From: Mycolicibacterium gilvum | Lineage (GTDB): Bacteria; Actinomycetota; Actinomycetes; Mycobacteriales; Mycobacteriaceae | Reading direction: 5' to 3' | Assembly (NCBI RefSeq): GCF_900454025.1 | Contig: NZ_UGQM01000001.1 | Coordinates: 1,674,001 to 1,738,000, forward strand | Length of the DNA stretch: 64,000 nt | Part shown: piece by piece, positions 17,314 through 26,682 of the stretch | Layout of the letters: each line of letters begins with the position of its first letter | Numbering within the stretch: the stretch's first letter is position 1 | Made by a program: the position numbers and the translations under genes | Notes under the pieces: generated by a model | What the model was told of the DNA's origin: nothing | What the model saw: only the letters and a program-made list of their open reading frames with translations | The model's database searches: none

Positions 17314-18162
17314 GTGCGCATCGGACTGTCGACACCCGTCGTCGTGCAAACCCCGGCAGCGGCCAGTCCCTGGGAAGCCGGGGCGGGCATCTGTGACATC
17401 GCTCGCATCGCCGAAACCGCCGACGACCTCGGGTTCGACTACCTGACCTGTTCGGAGCACGTCGCGGTACCGGTCGGGGACGCAGCCGTCCGCGGCGCGA
17501 CGTACTGGGATCCGCTGGCCACGCTCGGTTTTCTGGCAGCGCGGACCGCCCGCATCCGGCTGGCGACCTCGGTGCTCGTCCTGGGCTACCACCACCCCCT
17601 GGAGATCGCCAAGCGGTACGGGACCCTCGACCGGGTCAGCGGCGGCAGGCTGATCCTGGGCGTCGGAGTCGGCTCGCTGCAGCCCGAGTTCGACCTTCTC
17701 GGCGCCCCCTGGGAGGAGCGCGGCGCCCGCGCCGACGATGCGATCCGCGCGCTGCGGTCGTCGCTGTCGGTGGCCGAACCGTCCTACGACGGCGACTTCT
17801 ACACGTTCGGCGGGATGGTCGTCGAGCCACACGCCGAACAACCCCGAGTGCCCATCTGGGTCGGGGGACGGAGCAGGCGTTCGCTGCGCCGGGCCGTCGG
17901 ACTGGCCGACGGATGGATGCCGTTCGGCCTGCGGACCATGCAGATCGCGGACATGCTGGCGACCGTCGACATCCCCGACGGCTTCGACATCGTGTTGCCC
18001 GCCGGCCCACTCGACCCTCGCGAACCCTCCGGATGCCTGACCCGGTTGCGGGCCTTACGCGACGTCGGCGCCACCGCGGTCACGTGCTCGGTGGCCGCGG
18101 ACTCGACCGACCACTACTGCGCGCAGCTCGCCTCGCTACGGGGAATCGTCGATGAGCTGTGA
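17314..18162 (+). CDS. LLM-class (luciferase-like) F420-type oxidoreductase
   Basis: A 282-residue TIM-barrel protein of the luciferase-like monooxygenase family. Seen: ADDLGFDYLTCSEHVAVP near the N-terminus, LATSVLVLGYHHPLEIAKR, GGRLILGVGVGS and VPIWVGGRSRRSLRRA, all hallmark segments. In mycobacteria these often use cofactor F420. It begins 46 bases past the start of the divergent SDR gene and is followed closely by the SnoaL-like gene, suggesting a two-gene unit. The substrate is unknown. Confidence 0.9.
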   Translation: MRIGLSTPVVVQTPAAASPWEAGAGICDIARIAETADDLGFDYLTCSEHVAVPVGDAAVRGATYWDPLATLGFLAARTARIRLATSVLVLGYHHPLEIAKRYGTLDRVSGGRLILGVGVGSLQPEFDLLGAPWEERGARADDAIRALRSSLSVAEPSYDGDFYTFGGMVVEPHAEQPRVPIWVGGRSRRSLRRAVGLADGWMPFGLRTMQIADMLATVDIPDGFDIVLPAGPLDPREPSGCLTRLRALRDVGATAVTCSVAADSTDHYCAQLASLRGIVDEL

Positions 18163-18179
18163 CCTGAAGGGAGACCCCG

Positions 18180-18749
18180 ATGGGTTCTGACCGAGGAGAC
18201 CTCGAAGCACGCCTGCAGCAAGTCGAGGACCGATTGCGCGTCGTCGAGGACGAACGTGACATCGCGCGCCTGATCGCGACCTACGGCCCGAGCGTGGACG
18301 CCGCGGATGCTGTTGCGGCCGCGGCGCTCTGGAGTGCCGACGGTGTCTACGACGTCGAAGGTCTGCGGATGTCGGGTCGCGACGAGATCGCGGCGATGGT
18401 GAGGTCGGGAGGGCATCGCCGGTTGGTGGACAACGGTTGCGCCCATTTCCTCGGCCCCGCCGTGGTGACGGTCCGAGGTGACGATGCGGTGGCCCTGTGC
18501 GAGTCCCTGGTGGTGCTGCGCGCCGCCGAGGGCTACGCCGAACGGGAAAGCGGCGCAACAGCCGAGCGGCTACCGGCGCCGGGTTACGTCGTCTGGCGAG
18601 CGGCGGCCAACCACTTCCGGCTGCGCCGGGTCGACGGCGACTGGCGGATCACCGAACGTACGAGTCGCCTGCTCGACGGGAACGCGGCCGCCCACGCACT
18701 ACTCAGGGCCGGGGCCGCCGGAGACGTGGTCAGAGCCGAACCAGCGTGA
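18180..18749 (+). CDS. SnoaL-like (NTF2-fold) protein
   Basis: A 189-residue NTF2-like protein with an N-terminal coiled helix (LEARLQQVEDRLRVVEDERDIARL) followed by the SnoaL-like pattern of TYGPSVDAAD, ALWSADGVYDVEGL and CAHFLGPAVV. Such proteins are often cyclases or hydratases in aromatic and steroid catabolism, but no catalytic residue is decisive here. It follows the LLM gene by 17 bases with a GAAGGGAG ribosome site. Its end overlaps the convergent exported-protein gene by 20 bases. Confidence 0.8.
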   Translation: MGSDRGDLEARLQQVEDRLRVVEDERDIARLIATYGPSVDAADAVAAAALWSADGVYDVEGLRMSGRDEIAAMVRSGGHRRLVDNGCAHFLGPAVVTVRGDDAVALCESLVVLRAAEGYAERESGATAERLPAPGYVVWRAAANHFRLRRVDGDWRITERTSRLLDGNAAAHALLRAGAAGDVVRAEPA

Positions 18750-19176
18750 ACGGGTAGGTGAACGCGCCACCCGGGGCTCCGTCGCAGCCGCGTGCGAACG
18801 AGGACGTCATCGTCCCCTGCAAGGTCGTCGCGTCCCATTCGTAGACGTCGTGGGTCGGGACGACGGGGCCGTAATACACGTTCCCGCAACGGAGTCCGTC
18901 AGGGACATCCACGGCGAGGGTGTATCTGCCGTCGACCAGGCGGGCATCGCCGCTGTACTCGAACGCTTTCGCGGTCGGCATCGGGATCGCCTTGATCTGG
19001 GCGCAGTCGGCGGCGGCCGGGATGCAGTAGGTCACCGCCCAGGTCCAGGTGTGAAAGTCGTAGCGGCCCTGGATGTTCAGGGAGTAGTTGGCGAAGAACG
19101 GTTCGGCGTGGGCCGGTGCGGACGTGAGCGCCGCGGCCGTCAGGAGAACCGCAGCCGCGGCTGCGCGCATTGTCAT
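18730..19176 (-). CDS. Exported protein of unknown function, mycobacterial type
   Basis: A 148-residue protein with a cleavable-looking signal peptide (residues 1-24, ending APAHA). The mature part has four cysteines (CIPAAADC ... LRCG ... RGCDG) that could form two disulfides and a C-terminal FTYPFTLVRL. It is like the small exported proteins common near mycobacterial lipid genes, but I do not recognise a named family. A GGAGC ribosome site supports ATG 19176. Transcription is minus, tail-to-tail with the SnoaL-like gene. Confidence 0.7.
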   Translation of the reverse strand: MTMRAAAAAVLLTAAALTSAPAHAEPFFANYSLNIQGRYDFHTWTWAVTYCIPAAADCAQIKAIPMPTAKAFEYSGDARLVDGRYTLAVDVPDGLRCGNVYYGPVVPTHDVYEWDATTLQGTMTSSFARGCDGAPGGAFTYPFTLVRL

Positions 19177-19209
19177 GAGTGAGCTCCGTGAGTGTGACGA
19201 CGGTGAGGG

Positions 19210-20037
19210 CTACATGTGGGATCCGCCGTCGATGCGGACCTCCGTGCCGGTGATGAAGTAGGCGTCGCTGCTGCCCAGCATCGCCACCACCCCGGCGACA
19301 GCGTCCGGTGCGGCGAAGATGGCGCCGCCGTCGAGCGGCAGCATGGGCGCGACCTTGCCGAAGAGCGCATAGTCGGCGTCCTCGGGCAGGCCCGGTCCCA
19401 CACTCTGACGTGAGGCGCCGGTTCCGTCGGTCATTCCCGACGAGATCGAGCCGGGCTGAACGCAATTGAATCGGATGCCCGCCTTGGCGAACTCCAGCGC
19501 CCACGCATGCGTAATCGCCAGCACCCCGCCCTTGGACGCGGCGTAGGCGGCCATGTAGGGATGCGCGAAATGCGCCGAGGTGGAGCTGAAGTTGACCACC
19601 GCGGGACCCCGGCCCCCGCGCAGCGCCGCCAGGGACTCGCGGGTCACCAGGAACGTCCCGATCAGATTGATGCGCAACACCTGCTCGAAGTCGGCGAGCG
19701 TGGTGTCGGCCAGATGCGCAGACCGCAGGATCCCGGCGGCGTTGACCAGAGTGTCCAGACCGCCCAGCGTGTCGATCGCCTGGGCGACCCCGGACGTCAC
19801 CGACGCCTCGTCGCCGACGTCCATCGCGACCGTCGTCAGGTTCGCCGCCAGGTCCCCGGCCTTGTCCACGGTGTCGGCCAGGCCGTCTGCGCTGATGTCG
19901 GCGGCCGCCACCCGGCCGCCCTCGGCCAGAATGCGCAGCGCGCAGGCCTGTCCGATCCCGGAACCGCCGCCGGTGATCAGCACCCGGCGGTCGGAATAGC
20001 GCACCAGGGCGGACAACCCTGCGGGGGTAGAGGACAC
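19210..20037 (-). CDS. SDR-family oxidoreductase
   Basis: A 275-residue FabG-like SDR. Seen: GGGSGIG cofactor motif, Asp after beta-2 (VAAADIS) favouring NAD, NAAGI, the catalytic Ser in NFSSTS, and a YAASK active site, with the C-terminal TGTEVRIDGGSHM typical of these dehydrogenases. GTG 20037 is chosen because an AGGAG ribosome site precedes it by six bases; a long upstream extension lacks such a site. It is divergent from the mce operon with a 199-base promoter gap. Confidence 0.88.
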   Translation of the reverse strand: MSSTPAGLSALVRYSDRRVLITGGGSGIGQACALRILAEGGRVAAADISADGLADTVDKAGDLAANLTTVAMDVGDEASVTSGVAQAIDTLGGLDTLVNAAGILRSAHLADTTLADFEQVLRINLIGTFLVTRESLAALRGGRGPAVVNFSSTSAHFAHPYMAAYAASKGGVLAITHAWALEFAKAGIRFNCVQPGSISSGMTDGTGASRQSVGPGLPEDADYALFGKVAPMLPLDGGAIFAAPDAVAGVVAMLGSSDAYFITGTEVRIDGGSHM

Positions 20038-20236
20038 AACGCACTCCTGTCGGTTCGATCCGGTCGCGCTCGAGTGTGACACCGGGCGACCACGTTCATG
20101 GGTCATCGCGGCGAAGTGCCCGGCGCTTCCCGGTGGATGGGACGGGGTGTGTCGTGCGCCACGCCCAGCTGTCAACGTGTGTCTCGCTGCAGTGGCGGCG
20201 GTTTTTCAGTCGGTATCGAGAAGGGTTCGGCGGCAC

Positions 20237-21049
20237 ATGGTGAACGAAGCCGCGGACCGCTGGTCCACCGGACTACCGGGGCTGCGCAGCGGTGTCTCGA
20301 CTCCGATGCAGGGCATCGGAGGGCTGCTGTCGATGTCGGCCGACGCGGTGAAGTTCCTGTTCCGGCGGCCGTTCCAGACCAGCGAATTCCTGCTGCAGTC
20401 CTGGTTCGTCGCACGGGTGTCGCTGGCGCCGACGCTGCTCGTGGCGATCCCGTTCACCGTCCTGGTCAGCTTCACCCTGAACATCCTGCTCAGCGAACTC
20501 GGTGCCGCCGACCTGTCGGGAGCCGGGGCCGCGTTCGGCGCCGTCACCCAGGTCGGCCCGATGGTCACGGTCCTCATCGTCGCCGGGGCGGGAGCCACCG
20601 CGATGTGCGCCGACCTCGGCTCGCGGACCATCCGCGAGGAGATCGACGCACTGGAGGTGCTCGGTATCAACCCGGTGCAACGGCTGGTCACCCCGCGCAT
20701 GCTCGCGTCCGGTCTGGTGGCCCTGCTGCTCAACAGCCTGGTCGTGATCATCGGAATCGTCGGCGGCTACGTGTTCTCGATCTTCGTCCAGGGTGTGAAC
20801 CCGGGCGCGTTCGCTGCGGGGATCACCTTGCTGACCGGCGTGCCCGAGGTGATCATCTCGTGCGTCAAGGCAGCGCTGTTCGGTCTGATCGCCGGGTTGG
20901 TGGCGTGCTACCGCGGCCTGAGCATCAGCACCGGCGGTGCGAAAGCGGTGGGCAACGCGGTCAACGAGACCGTCGTCTACGCGTTCATGGCGCTGTTCGT
21001 GGTCAACGTCGTCGTCACGGCGATCGGCATCCAGATGACGTCGGGCTAG
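20237..21049 (+). CDS. yrbEA: YrbE-family (MlaE-like) integral membrane permease, first of pair
   Basis: A 270-residue MlaE-family permease, one half of the membrane channel of the Mce lipid importer. Seen: membrane segments around LVAIPFTVLVSFTLNILL, MVTVLIVAGAGATAMCADLG, GLVALLLNSLVVIIGIVGG and a C-terminal MALFVVNVVVTAIGIQM, plus the family EEIDALEVLGINPVQRLVTPR loop. The start ATG 20237 gives the usual N-terminus; the ribosome site AGAAGGG is 12 bases upstream, a little far. It is the first gene of the mce operon. The partner ATPase (MceG/MkL) is not in the window. Confidence 0.9.
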   Translation: MVNEAADRWSTGLPGLRSGVSTPMQGIGGLLSMSADAVKFLFRRPFQTSEFLLQSWFVARVSLAPTLLVAIPFTVLVSFTLNILLSELGAADLSGAGAAFGAVTQVGPMVTVLIVAGAGATAMCADLGSRTIREEIDALEVLGINPVQRLVTPRMLASGLVALLLNSLVVIIGIVGGYVFSIFVQGVNPGAFAAGITLLTGVPEVIISCVKAALFGLIAGLVACYRGLSISTGGAKAVGNAVNETVVYAFMALFVVNVVVTAIGIQMTSG

Positions 21050-21055
21050 GCGGCG

Positions 21056-21904
21056 ATGGTGGCGATACGCACACTGCACCCCCAACTGGTCCGGCGGCTC
21101 GGCCGGCCGGTGGACACGCTCGGCGGGATCGGGGAGCACACCGCGTTCTACGGCCGGGCGCTCGCCGGCGTTCCGCACGCCGTGGTGCACTACCGGCGCG
21201 AGATCATCCGGCTGGTCGCCGAGATCAGTATGGGGGCAGGCACTCTGGCGATGATCGGCGGAACGGTCGTCATCGTCGGCTTCCTGACCCTGGCAGCGGG
21301 CGGCACCCTGGCCGTGCAGGGTTACAGCTCGCTCGGCGACATCGGTATCGAGGCGCTGACGGGCTTCCTCGCCGCGTTCATCAACGTGCGAATCTCCGCG
21401 CCGGTGGTGGCGGGTATCGGGCTGGCGGCGACGTTCGGTGCGGGCGTGACCGCGCAACTGGGTGCGATGCGCATCAACGAGGAGATCGACGCGCTGGAGA
21501 CCATGGGCATCCGTCCGGTCGAGTACCTGGTGAGCACCCGCATCGTGGCCGGCATGATCGCGATCGCGCCGCTGTACTCGATCGCGGTGATCCTGTCCTT
21601 CCTGGCGAGCAAGCTGACGACCGTGGTGCTGTTCGGGCAGTCGGCCGGCCTGTACAACCACTACTTCACCACCTTCCTGAACCCGCGAGACCTGCTGTGG
21701 TCGTTCCTGCAGGCGATCCTGATGGCAATGGCGGTTCTGTTGGTGCACACCTACTTCGGATACTTCGCCGGCGGCGGGCCCTCGGGGGTCGGAGTCGCGG
21801 TCGGCAACGCAGTCCGGACGTCCCTGATCGTCGTCATCTCGGTGACGCTGCTCGTGTCCCTGGCCGTCTACGGCGCCAACGGCAACTTCAACCTGTCTGG
21901 ATAG
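21056..21904 (+). CDS. yrbEB: YrbE-family (MlaE-like) integral membrane permease, second of pair
   Basis: A 282-residue second MlaE-like permease, six bases after yrbEA. Seen: ISMGAGTLAMIGGTVVIVGFLTLAAGG, the conserved EEIDALETMGIRPVEYLVSTR loop, and later segments AMAVLLVHTYFGYFAGGGP and ISVTLLVSLAVYGANGNFN. Together with yrbEA it would form the inner-membrane part of a substrate-import channel for lipids or sterols. It is longer at the N-terminus than yrbEA, which is normal for the YrbE-B type. Confidence 0.92.
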   Translation: MVAIRTLHPQLVRRLGRPVDTLGGIGEHTAFYGRALAGVPHAVVHYRREIIRLVAEISMGAGTLAMIGGTVVIVGFLTLAAGGTLAVQGYSSLGDIGIEALTGFLAAFINVRISAPVVAGIGLAATFGAGVTAQLGAMRINEEIDALETMGIRPVEYLVSTRIVAGMIAIAPLYSIAVILSFLASKLTTVVLFGQSAGLYNHYFTTFLNPRDLLWSFLQAILMAMAVLLVHTYFGYFAGGGPSGVGVAVGNAVRTSLIVVISVTLLVSLAVYGANGNFNLSG

Positions 21905-21918
21905 CGGGTACCTCAACT

Positions 21919-23112
21919 GTGTCGATGACTACGCGCCCCGGCCGGCCGCTGATCGGTCTGGCCACCGTGCTCGCCCTGGCCGCCGTGGTCGCGGTGGCCG
22001 TGGGCCTTTTCCGCGGCTCCTTCACCAGCACGGTGCCCGTCACCGTGCTGTCGCAACGGGCGGGCCTGGTCATGGACGCCGACGCCAAGGTGAAATGGCA
22101 TGGTGCACAGGTGGGTTCGGTGGAATCCATCGAGGCGTTACCCGACGGCAGGGCCTCGATCCGGCTGGCGATGGACCCGTCGTACCTGGGGATCATCCCG
22201 TCCGACGTGCGGGTGGACATCGCCTCGTCGACGGTGTTCGGATCCAAATACGTCGAACTGGTACCGCCGGCCGAGCCGTCGACGCAGGCGTTGCGCGCCG
22301 GTCAGGTCCTGACCGCCGATCACGTCACCGTCGAGATCAACACGGTGTTCGAGCAGCTGTCGCAGGTGCTCAACAAGATCGAGCCGGCCAAACTGAATCA
22401 GACGCTGGGGGCGCTGGGCACCGCGCTGGACGGCCGCGGTGACCAGATCGGGCAGACGATGGCCGACTTCGACGCGTTCCTGGCCGACATCGAACCGAGC
22501 CTGCCCGCCATGGAGCGCGAACTGGCGGTCGCGCCGACGGTGATCGGCACCTACGCCGATGTCGCGCCGCAGCTGGTCGACACACTCGACGCCGCGACCA
22601 CGATCAGCGACACCCTCGTCGCCGAACAGGGGAACCTGGATACGTTGCTGGTCAGCGTGATCGGGCTCTCGGACATCGGCAACGACGTGGTGGGCGGAAA
22701 CCGGCAGGCCATCAGCGACGTGATGGAACTGCTGATCCCGACCACCGATCTGCTCAACCAGTACCACCAGGCGCTCACCTGCGGAATCGGCGGTGCGGTC
22801 CAACTCGCGAAGGCACCCGGCACGCCCGTTCCCGGCGGCCTGCTGCTGCAGACGGTCGTGCTGGGCCAGGAGCGGTACCGCTACCCGCAGAACCTGCCCA
22901 AGGTCGCCGCCAAGGGCGGTCCGCAGTGCACGGATCTGCCGAAGGTCGGATTCTAGAAACGGCCGCCCTTCGTGATCACCGACGTCAACGCCAACCCGGC
23001 GCAGTACGGAAACCAGGGCATCATCTTGAACTCCGACGGCCTCAAGCAGATGTTGTTCGGTCCGATCGACGGACCGCCCCGCAACGGCGGACAGATCGGG
23101 CACCCGGGATGA
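21919..23112 (+). pseudogene. mceA: MceA, interrupted by an in-frame amber codon at 22954-22956
   Basis: First Mce (MlaD-like) protein of the operon. Signal-anchor (residues 10-35), MCE domain from VPVTVLSQRAGLVMDADAK onward and helical C-terminal region are intact to ...CTDLPKVGF, then TAG (22954). Reading on in the same frame gives 51 more residues with typical MceA C-terminal sequence (KRPPFVITDVNANPAQYGNQ ... LKQMLFGPIDGPPRNGG) and TGA at 23110-23112. That TGA overlaps the mceB ATG as ATGA, like all other junctions here. So TAG is most likely a nonsense mutation or a sequence error; the visible protein is 345 residues instead of 396. Confidence 0.88.
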
Positions 23113-24140
23113 CCGACGTGGGCAAGGCGGCGGCGAAGTTCGCGGCATTCGGGCTGACGATGGTCCTGCTGACAGCCGGGCTGTTCATGATCTTCGGCGA
23201 GTACCGGTCGGGTTCGGCCAATCGCTACTCGGCGGTTTTCACCGACTCCTCGAGTCTGCGTGGTGGAGATTCGGTGCGGGCGGCGGGGATTCGGGTCGGC
23301 ACGGTCAGAGGCGTGACGCTGCAGGATGACAACACCGTGGTGGTCGACTTCGACGCCGACGACAACGTCCGTCTCACCGAGGGCACCAGGATCGCGGTGC
23401 GCTACCTGAACCTCGTCGGCGACCGCTACCTCGAACTTCTCGACGAGCCGGGCTCCGCGCGAATTCAGCCGTCCGGCTCGCGGATCGGTGTGGAGCGCAC
23501 CGAGCCTGCGCTGAACCTCGACCTGCTACTGGGTGGCCTCAAGCCGGTGATCCAGGGCCTGAACCCCGACGACGTCAACGCGCTGACCAGCTCACTGATC
23601 CAGATCCTGCAGGGTCAGGGCGGAAACCTCGAGTCGTTGTTCAGCAGAACCTCGTCGTTCACCAACTCCCTGGCCGACAACGGCCAGACCGTGGAACGCC
23701 TGATCGACACCCTCAACGAGACCCTGGCCACCGTGTCGGCGGATGGGCAGAACCTCTCGTCGGCCATCGACCAACTCGAACAGCTGGCGACCGGACTCGC
23801 CCAGGACCGTGATCCGATCGGCGATGCGATCACCGCGCTCGACAGCGGGACCGCGTCGTTGGCCGGACTGCTCACCGAGGCTCGGCCACCGCTGGCCGGA
23901 ACCGTCGACCAGCTGAACCGCCTGGCGCCGCTGCTGTCGAACGAAACCGACCTGGCCCGGCTGGATCTCGCTTTGCAGAAGACACCGCAGAACTACCGAA
24001 AACTGGTGCGCCTGGGTTCCTACGGGAGCTGGCTGAACCTCTACATCTGCGGTGTGTCGATCCGCGTGTCCGATCTGCAGGGCCGAACCGCCCACTTCCC
24101 GTGGGTCATTCAGAACACCGGAAGGTGTGGTGAGCCCTGA
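23109..24140 (+). CDS. mceB: MceB, Mce-family lipid-importer protein
   Basis: A 343-residue Mce protein. Seen: an N-terminal signal-anchor (FAAFGLTMVLLTAGLFMIFG), the MCE domain (SAVFTDSSSLRGGDSVRAAGI, VRYLNLVGDRYLEL), a long helical repeat region, and a C-terminal YICGVSI segment. Mce hexamers form a periplasmic tube that carries lipid from the outer envelope to YrbE. ATG 23109 overlaps the original mceA stop, and its own stop overlaps mceC (TGATG). All expected features are present. Confidence 0.93.
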   Translation: MTDVGKAAAKFAAFGLTMVLLTAGLFMIFGEYRSGSANRYSAVFTDSSSLRGGDSVRAAGIRVGTVRGVTLQDDNTVVVDFDADDNVRLTEGTRIAVRYLNLVGDRYLELLDEPGSARIQPSGSRIGVERTEPALNLDLLLGGLKPVIQGLNPDDVNALTSSLIQILQGQGGNLESLFSRTSSFTNSLADNGQTVERLIDTLNETLATVSADGQNLSSAIDQLEQLATGLAQDRDPIGDAITALDSGTASLAGLLTEARPPLAGTVDQLNRLAPLLSNETDLARLDLALQKTPQNYRKLVRLGSYGSWLNLYICGVSIRVSDLQGRTAHFPWVIQNTGRCGEP

Positions 24141-25222
24141 TGCAGAAGTATCGCGGAGCGTCCCTCGTACGAGCCGGCTTCCTCGGCGCCGTGCTCATCG
24201 CGCTCGTCATCGTCGTCGGCCTGCAACCCCAACAGCTCTGGGCGATGGCGACATCGGTGCGCTACCAGGCGGTGTTCGCCGAGGCGGGCGGGCTGGCGCC
24301 CGGCAACGAGGTGAAGGTGTCGGGGGTGACCGTCGGCTCGGTGTCCGACGTCGCACTCGAGCGCGGCACCGCGCTGGTCACGTTCTCGGTCGACAGCGCG
24401 GTGCGGGTCGGTGACGCCACCACCGCCACCGTCGGCATCTCGACCGTGCTCGGTGAGCGGGTGCTGGTGCTCAAACCCGAAGGAACCCGGTCGCTGGGCT
24501 CGATGGGCGTCATCCCGCTGACCCGCACCGGCTCGCCATACTCGCTGACCGACGCGGTGGGGGAGTTCACCACCAACACCGAGGGCACCGACACCGCCGC
24601 GATCAATCAGTCGCTGGACACGCTGTCGGACACCATCGAACGCATTGCGCCGCAACTCGGTCCGACATTCGACGGGGTGTCGCGGCTGTCGAAGTCGTTG
24701 AACAGCCGCAACGAATCGCTCGTTGCGCTGCTGGACGCCGCCGCCGACGTCACCGGCGTGCTGTCCGAGCGCAGCGCCCAGGTCAACACGCTCCTGCTCA
24801 ATGCCAACGACCTGCTGGCGGTACTACAGGATCGCCGCTACGCGATCGTCAACCTGCTTTCGAGCACCACGGCTGTCGCGCAGGAGCTCTCGGGCATGGT
24901 GGCCGACAACGAACAGGAACTCGCGCCGACGCTGGAGAAGCTCAACACGGTCTCGGAGATGCTCGAACGCAACCGGGACAACATCTCGGCCTCGTTGAAG
25001 GGCCTGGCCAAGTATCAGGTCACCCAGGGTGAAGCGGTGAACAACGGGTTCTTCTACAACGGCTTCGCGTCGAATCTGCTTCCCGGCCCGGCGATCCAAC
25101 CCTTCCTGGACTACGCGCTCGGGTTCCGCCGAGGCGTGAACGCCGGACAGCCCCCGGACAACGCGGGGCCCCGAGCGGAGTTCCCGTGGCCCTACAACGG
25201 CATCCCGGGAGGGTCTCGATGA
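24140..25222 (+). CDS. mceC: MceC, Mce-family lipid-importer protein
   Basis: A 360-residue Mce protein. N-terminal anchor LVRAGFLGAVLIALVIVVGL is followed by the MCE domain (YQAVFAEAGGLAPGNEVKVS, VTVGSVSDVAL) and a helical region ending in ATG-distal FASNLLPGPAIQPFLDYALG. It overlaps the previous stop by TGATG and the next start by ATGA. The C-terminal tail RAEFPWPYNGIPGGSR is typical of MceC proteins. Confidence 0.93.
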   Translation: MQKYRGASLVRAGFLGAVLIALVIVVGLQPQQLWAMATSVRYQAVFAEAGGLAPGNEVKVSGVTVGSVSDVALERGTALVTFSVDSAVRVGDATTATVGISTVLGERVLVLKPEGTRSLGSMGVIPLTRTGSPYSLTDAVGEFTTNTEGTDTAAINQSLDTLSDTIERIAPQLGPTFDGVSRLSKSLNSRNESLVALLDAAADVTGVLSERSAQVNTLLLNANDLLAVLQDRRYAIVNLLSSTTAVAQELSGMVADNEQELAPTLEKLNTVSEMLERNRDNISASLKGLAKYQVTQGEAVNNGFFYNGFASNLLPGPAIQPFLDYALGFRRGVNAGQPPDNAGPRAEFPWPYNGIPGGSR

Positions 25223-26682
25223 CCGCACGAGTCAGGCAGTCGTCGGTGGCCCGCATGGTGCTGCTCGCCGCGCTGAGTGCGCTGGCCGTTGCGGGAGCGG
25301 GTGTGGTGATCTACCAGCAGTTCTTCAGCCCGTACACCGTGGTCGCCTACTTCCGTTCCGCCACCGCGATCTACGCGGGCGACGAAGTCCGGGTTGCCGG
25401 CGTGCGCGTCGGCACGATCGAGGCGATCGAGCCGCAGGGCACCCGCGCGAAGATGACCATGGCCATCGACCACGACGTGCCGGTCCCGGCGGATGCCGAG
25501 GCGATCATCGTGGCACCGAACCTGGTGTCGGCGCGCTACGTCCAGTTGACGCCGGCCTGGGGAGCCACCCCGGAGACCAGCGGACCGATCATGGTCGACG
25601 GCGCCGAGATCGGGCAGGACCGCACAGCAGTGCCGGTGGAATGGGACGAGATCAAACAACAACTCACCCGTCTGGCCACCGAACTCGGGCCGACCGGGGG
25701 AGTGTCGGAAACCTCGCTGGGACGGTTCATCGACACCACCGCCGGCGCGATGGACGGCAACGGTGAGAAGCTGCGTGAGACCATCAGCCAACTCTCCGGC
25801 GTCGCACGGGTTCTCGGCGAGGGCAGTGGCGACATCGTCGAGGTCATCACGCACTTGGAGACGTTCGTGACCGCGCTGCGCGACAGCAACGTCCAGATCG
25901 TGCAGTTCCAGGATCGGCTCGCCGACGTGACCCAGGTCGTCGACGGCAGCCGCTCGGAACTGAATTCGGCGATCACCACGCTGTCCGAGGCCGTCGGCGA
26001 GGTTCAACGTTTCGTGGGGGGCTCCAGAAGCCAGACCGCGGAACAGGTTCAGCGTCTGGCCAACGTCACCCAGGTGCTCGCCGACGACAGCCTGGTGCTC
26101 AAGAACATCCTGCACGCCGCGCCCAATGCGCTCGTCAACGGATACAACATCTACAACCCGGACACCGGCGGTCCGCGTGGATCGTTCGCGATGAACAACT
26201 TCTCCAACCCGGTGACGTTGATCTGCTCGGCGATCGCGGCTGTCGAGAACGTCACCGCGGAGGAATCCGGCAAGGCGTGTGCGCAGTACCTCGGGCCCGC
26301 GCTGCGGCTGATGAACTTCAACTACCTGCCGATGCCGTTCAACGCCTACCTGGGCCCGGCGCCGCAGAACGTGATCTATTCAGAGCCCGGTCTGGCTCCC
26401 GGTGGCGGCGGCACCCCGCCCGCACCGGCCGAGATCGGACCTGCGGTGTCGGCCTACACCGGCGCCGGCGACGTCGCACCGCCCCCCGGGTGGACCGACC
26501 CGCCGCAACCGCCGGGCGCCTTCGCCCCCCACGGTCTGCCCGCGAACCCGTCGGGTGCGCTGTATCCGGGTGCGCCTGTCCCGCCGGGGGTTCCCGCACC
26601 GCCACCGGCGGCCGGCCCCGCCGGTATCGCCGAGATGCTGCTGCCCGCAGAGGCGGCGCCGTCGCCGGGAGGGAATCCGTGA
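25219..26682 (+). CDS. mceD: MceD, Mce-family protein with Pro/Ala-rich tail
   Basis: A 487-residue Mce protein. Seen: membrane anchor MVLLAALSALAVAGAGVVIY, MCE domain (YFRSATAIYAGDEVRVAGVR, LVSARYVQLTPAW), helical coiled region and the conserved FAMNNFSNPVTLICSAIAAVE motif. The final ~95 residues are rich in Pro, Ala and Gly and probably disordered, as in other MceD proteins, where they reach into the cell wall. It overlaps mceC by ATGA and mceE by TGATG. Confidence 0.93.
   Translation: MTARVRQSSVARMVLLAALSALAVAGAGVVIYQQFFSPYTVVAYFRSATAIYAGDEVRVAGVRVGTIEAIEPQGTRAKMTMAIDHDVPVPADAEAIIVAPNLVSARYVQLTPAWGATPETSGPIMVDGAEIGQDRTAVPVEWDEIKQQLTRLATELGPTGGVSETSLGRFIDTTAGAMDGNGEKLRETISQLSGVARVLGEGSGDIVEVITHLETFVTALRDSNVQIVQFQDRLADVTQVVDGSRSELNSAITTLSEAVGEVQRFVGGSRSQTAEQVQRLANVTQVLADDSLVLKNILHAAPNALVNGYNIYNPDTGGPRGSFAMNNFSNPVTLICSAIAAVENVTAEESGKACAQYLGPALRLMNFNYLPMPFNAYLGPAPQNVIYSEPGLAPGGGGTPPAPAEIGPAVSAYTGAGDVAPPPGWTDPPQPPGAFAPHGLPANPSGALYPGAPVPPGVPAPPPAAGPAGIAEMLLPAEAAPSPGGNP

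Noticed and set aside
20098..21918. Extension of the MceA reading frame upstream over both yrbE genes
   Set aside because: The frame is open because of GC bias; the YrbE proteins are clearly encoded in other frames there.
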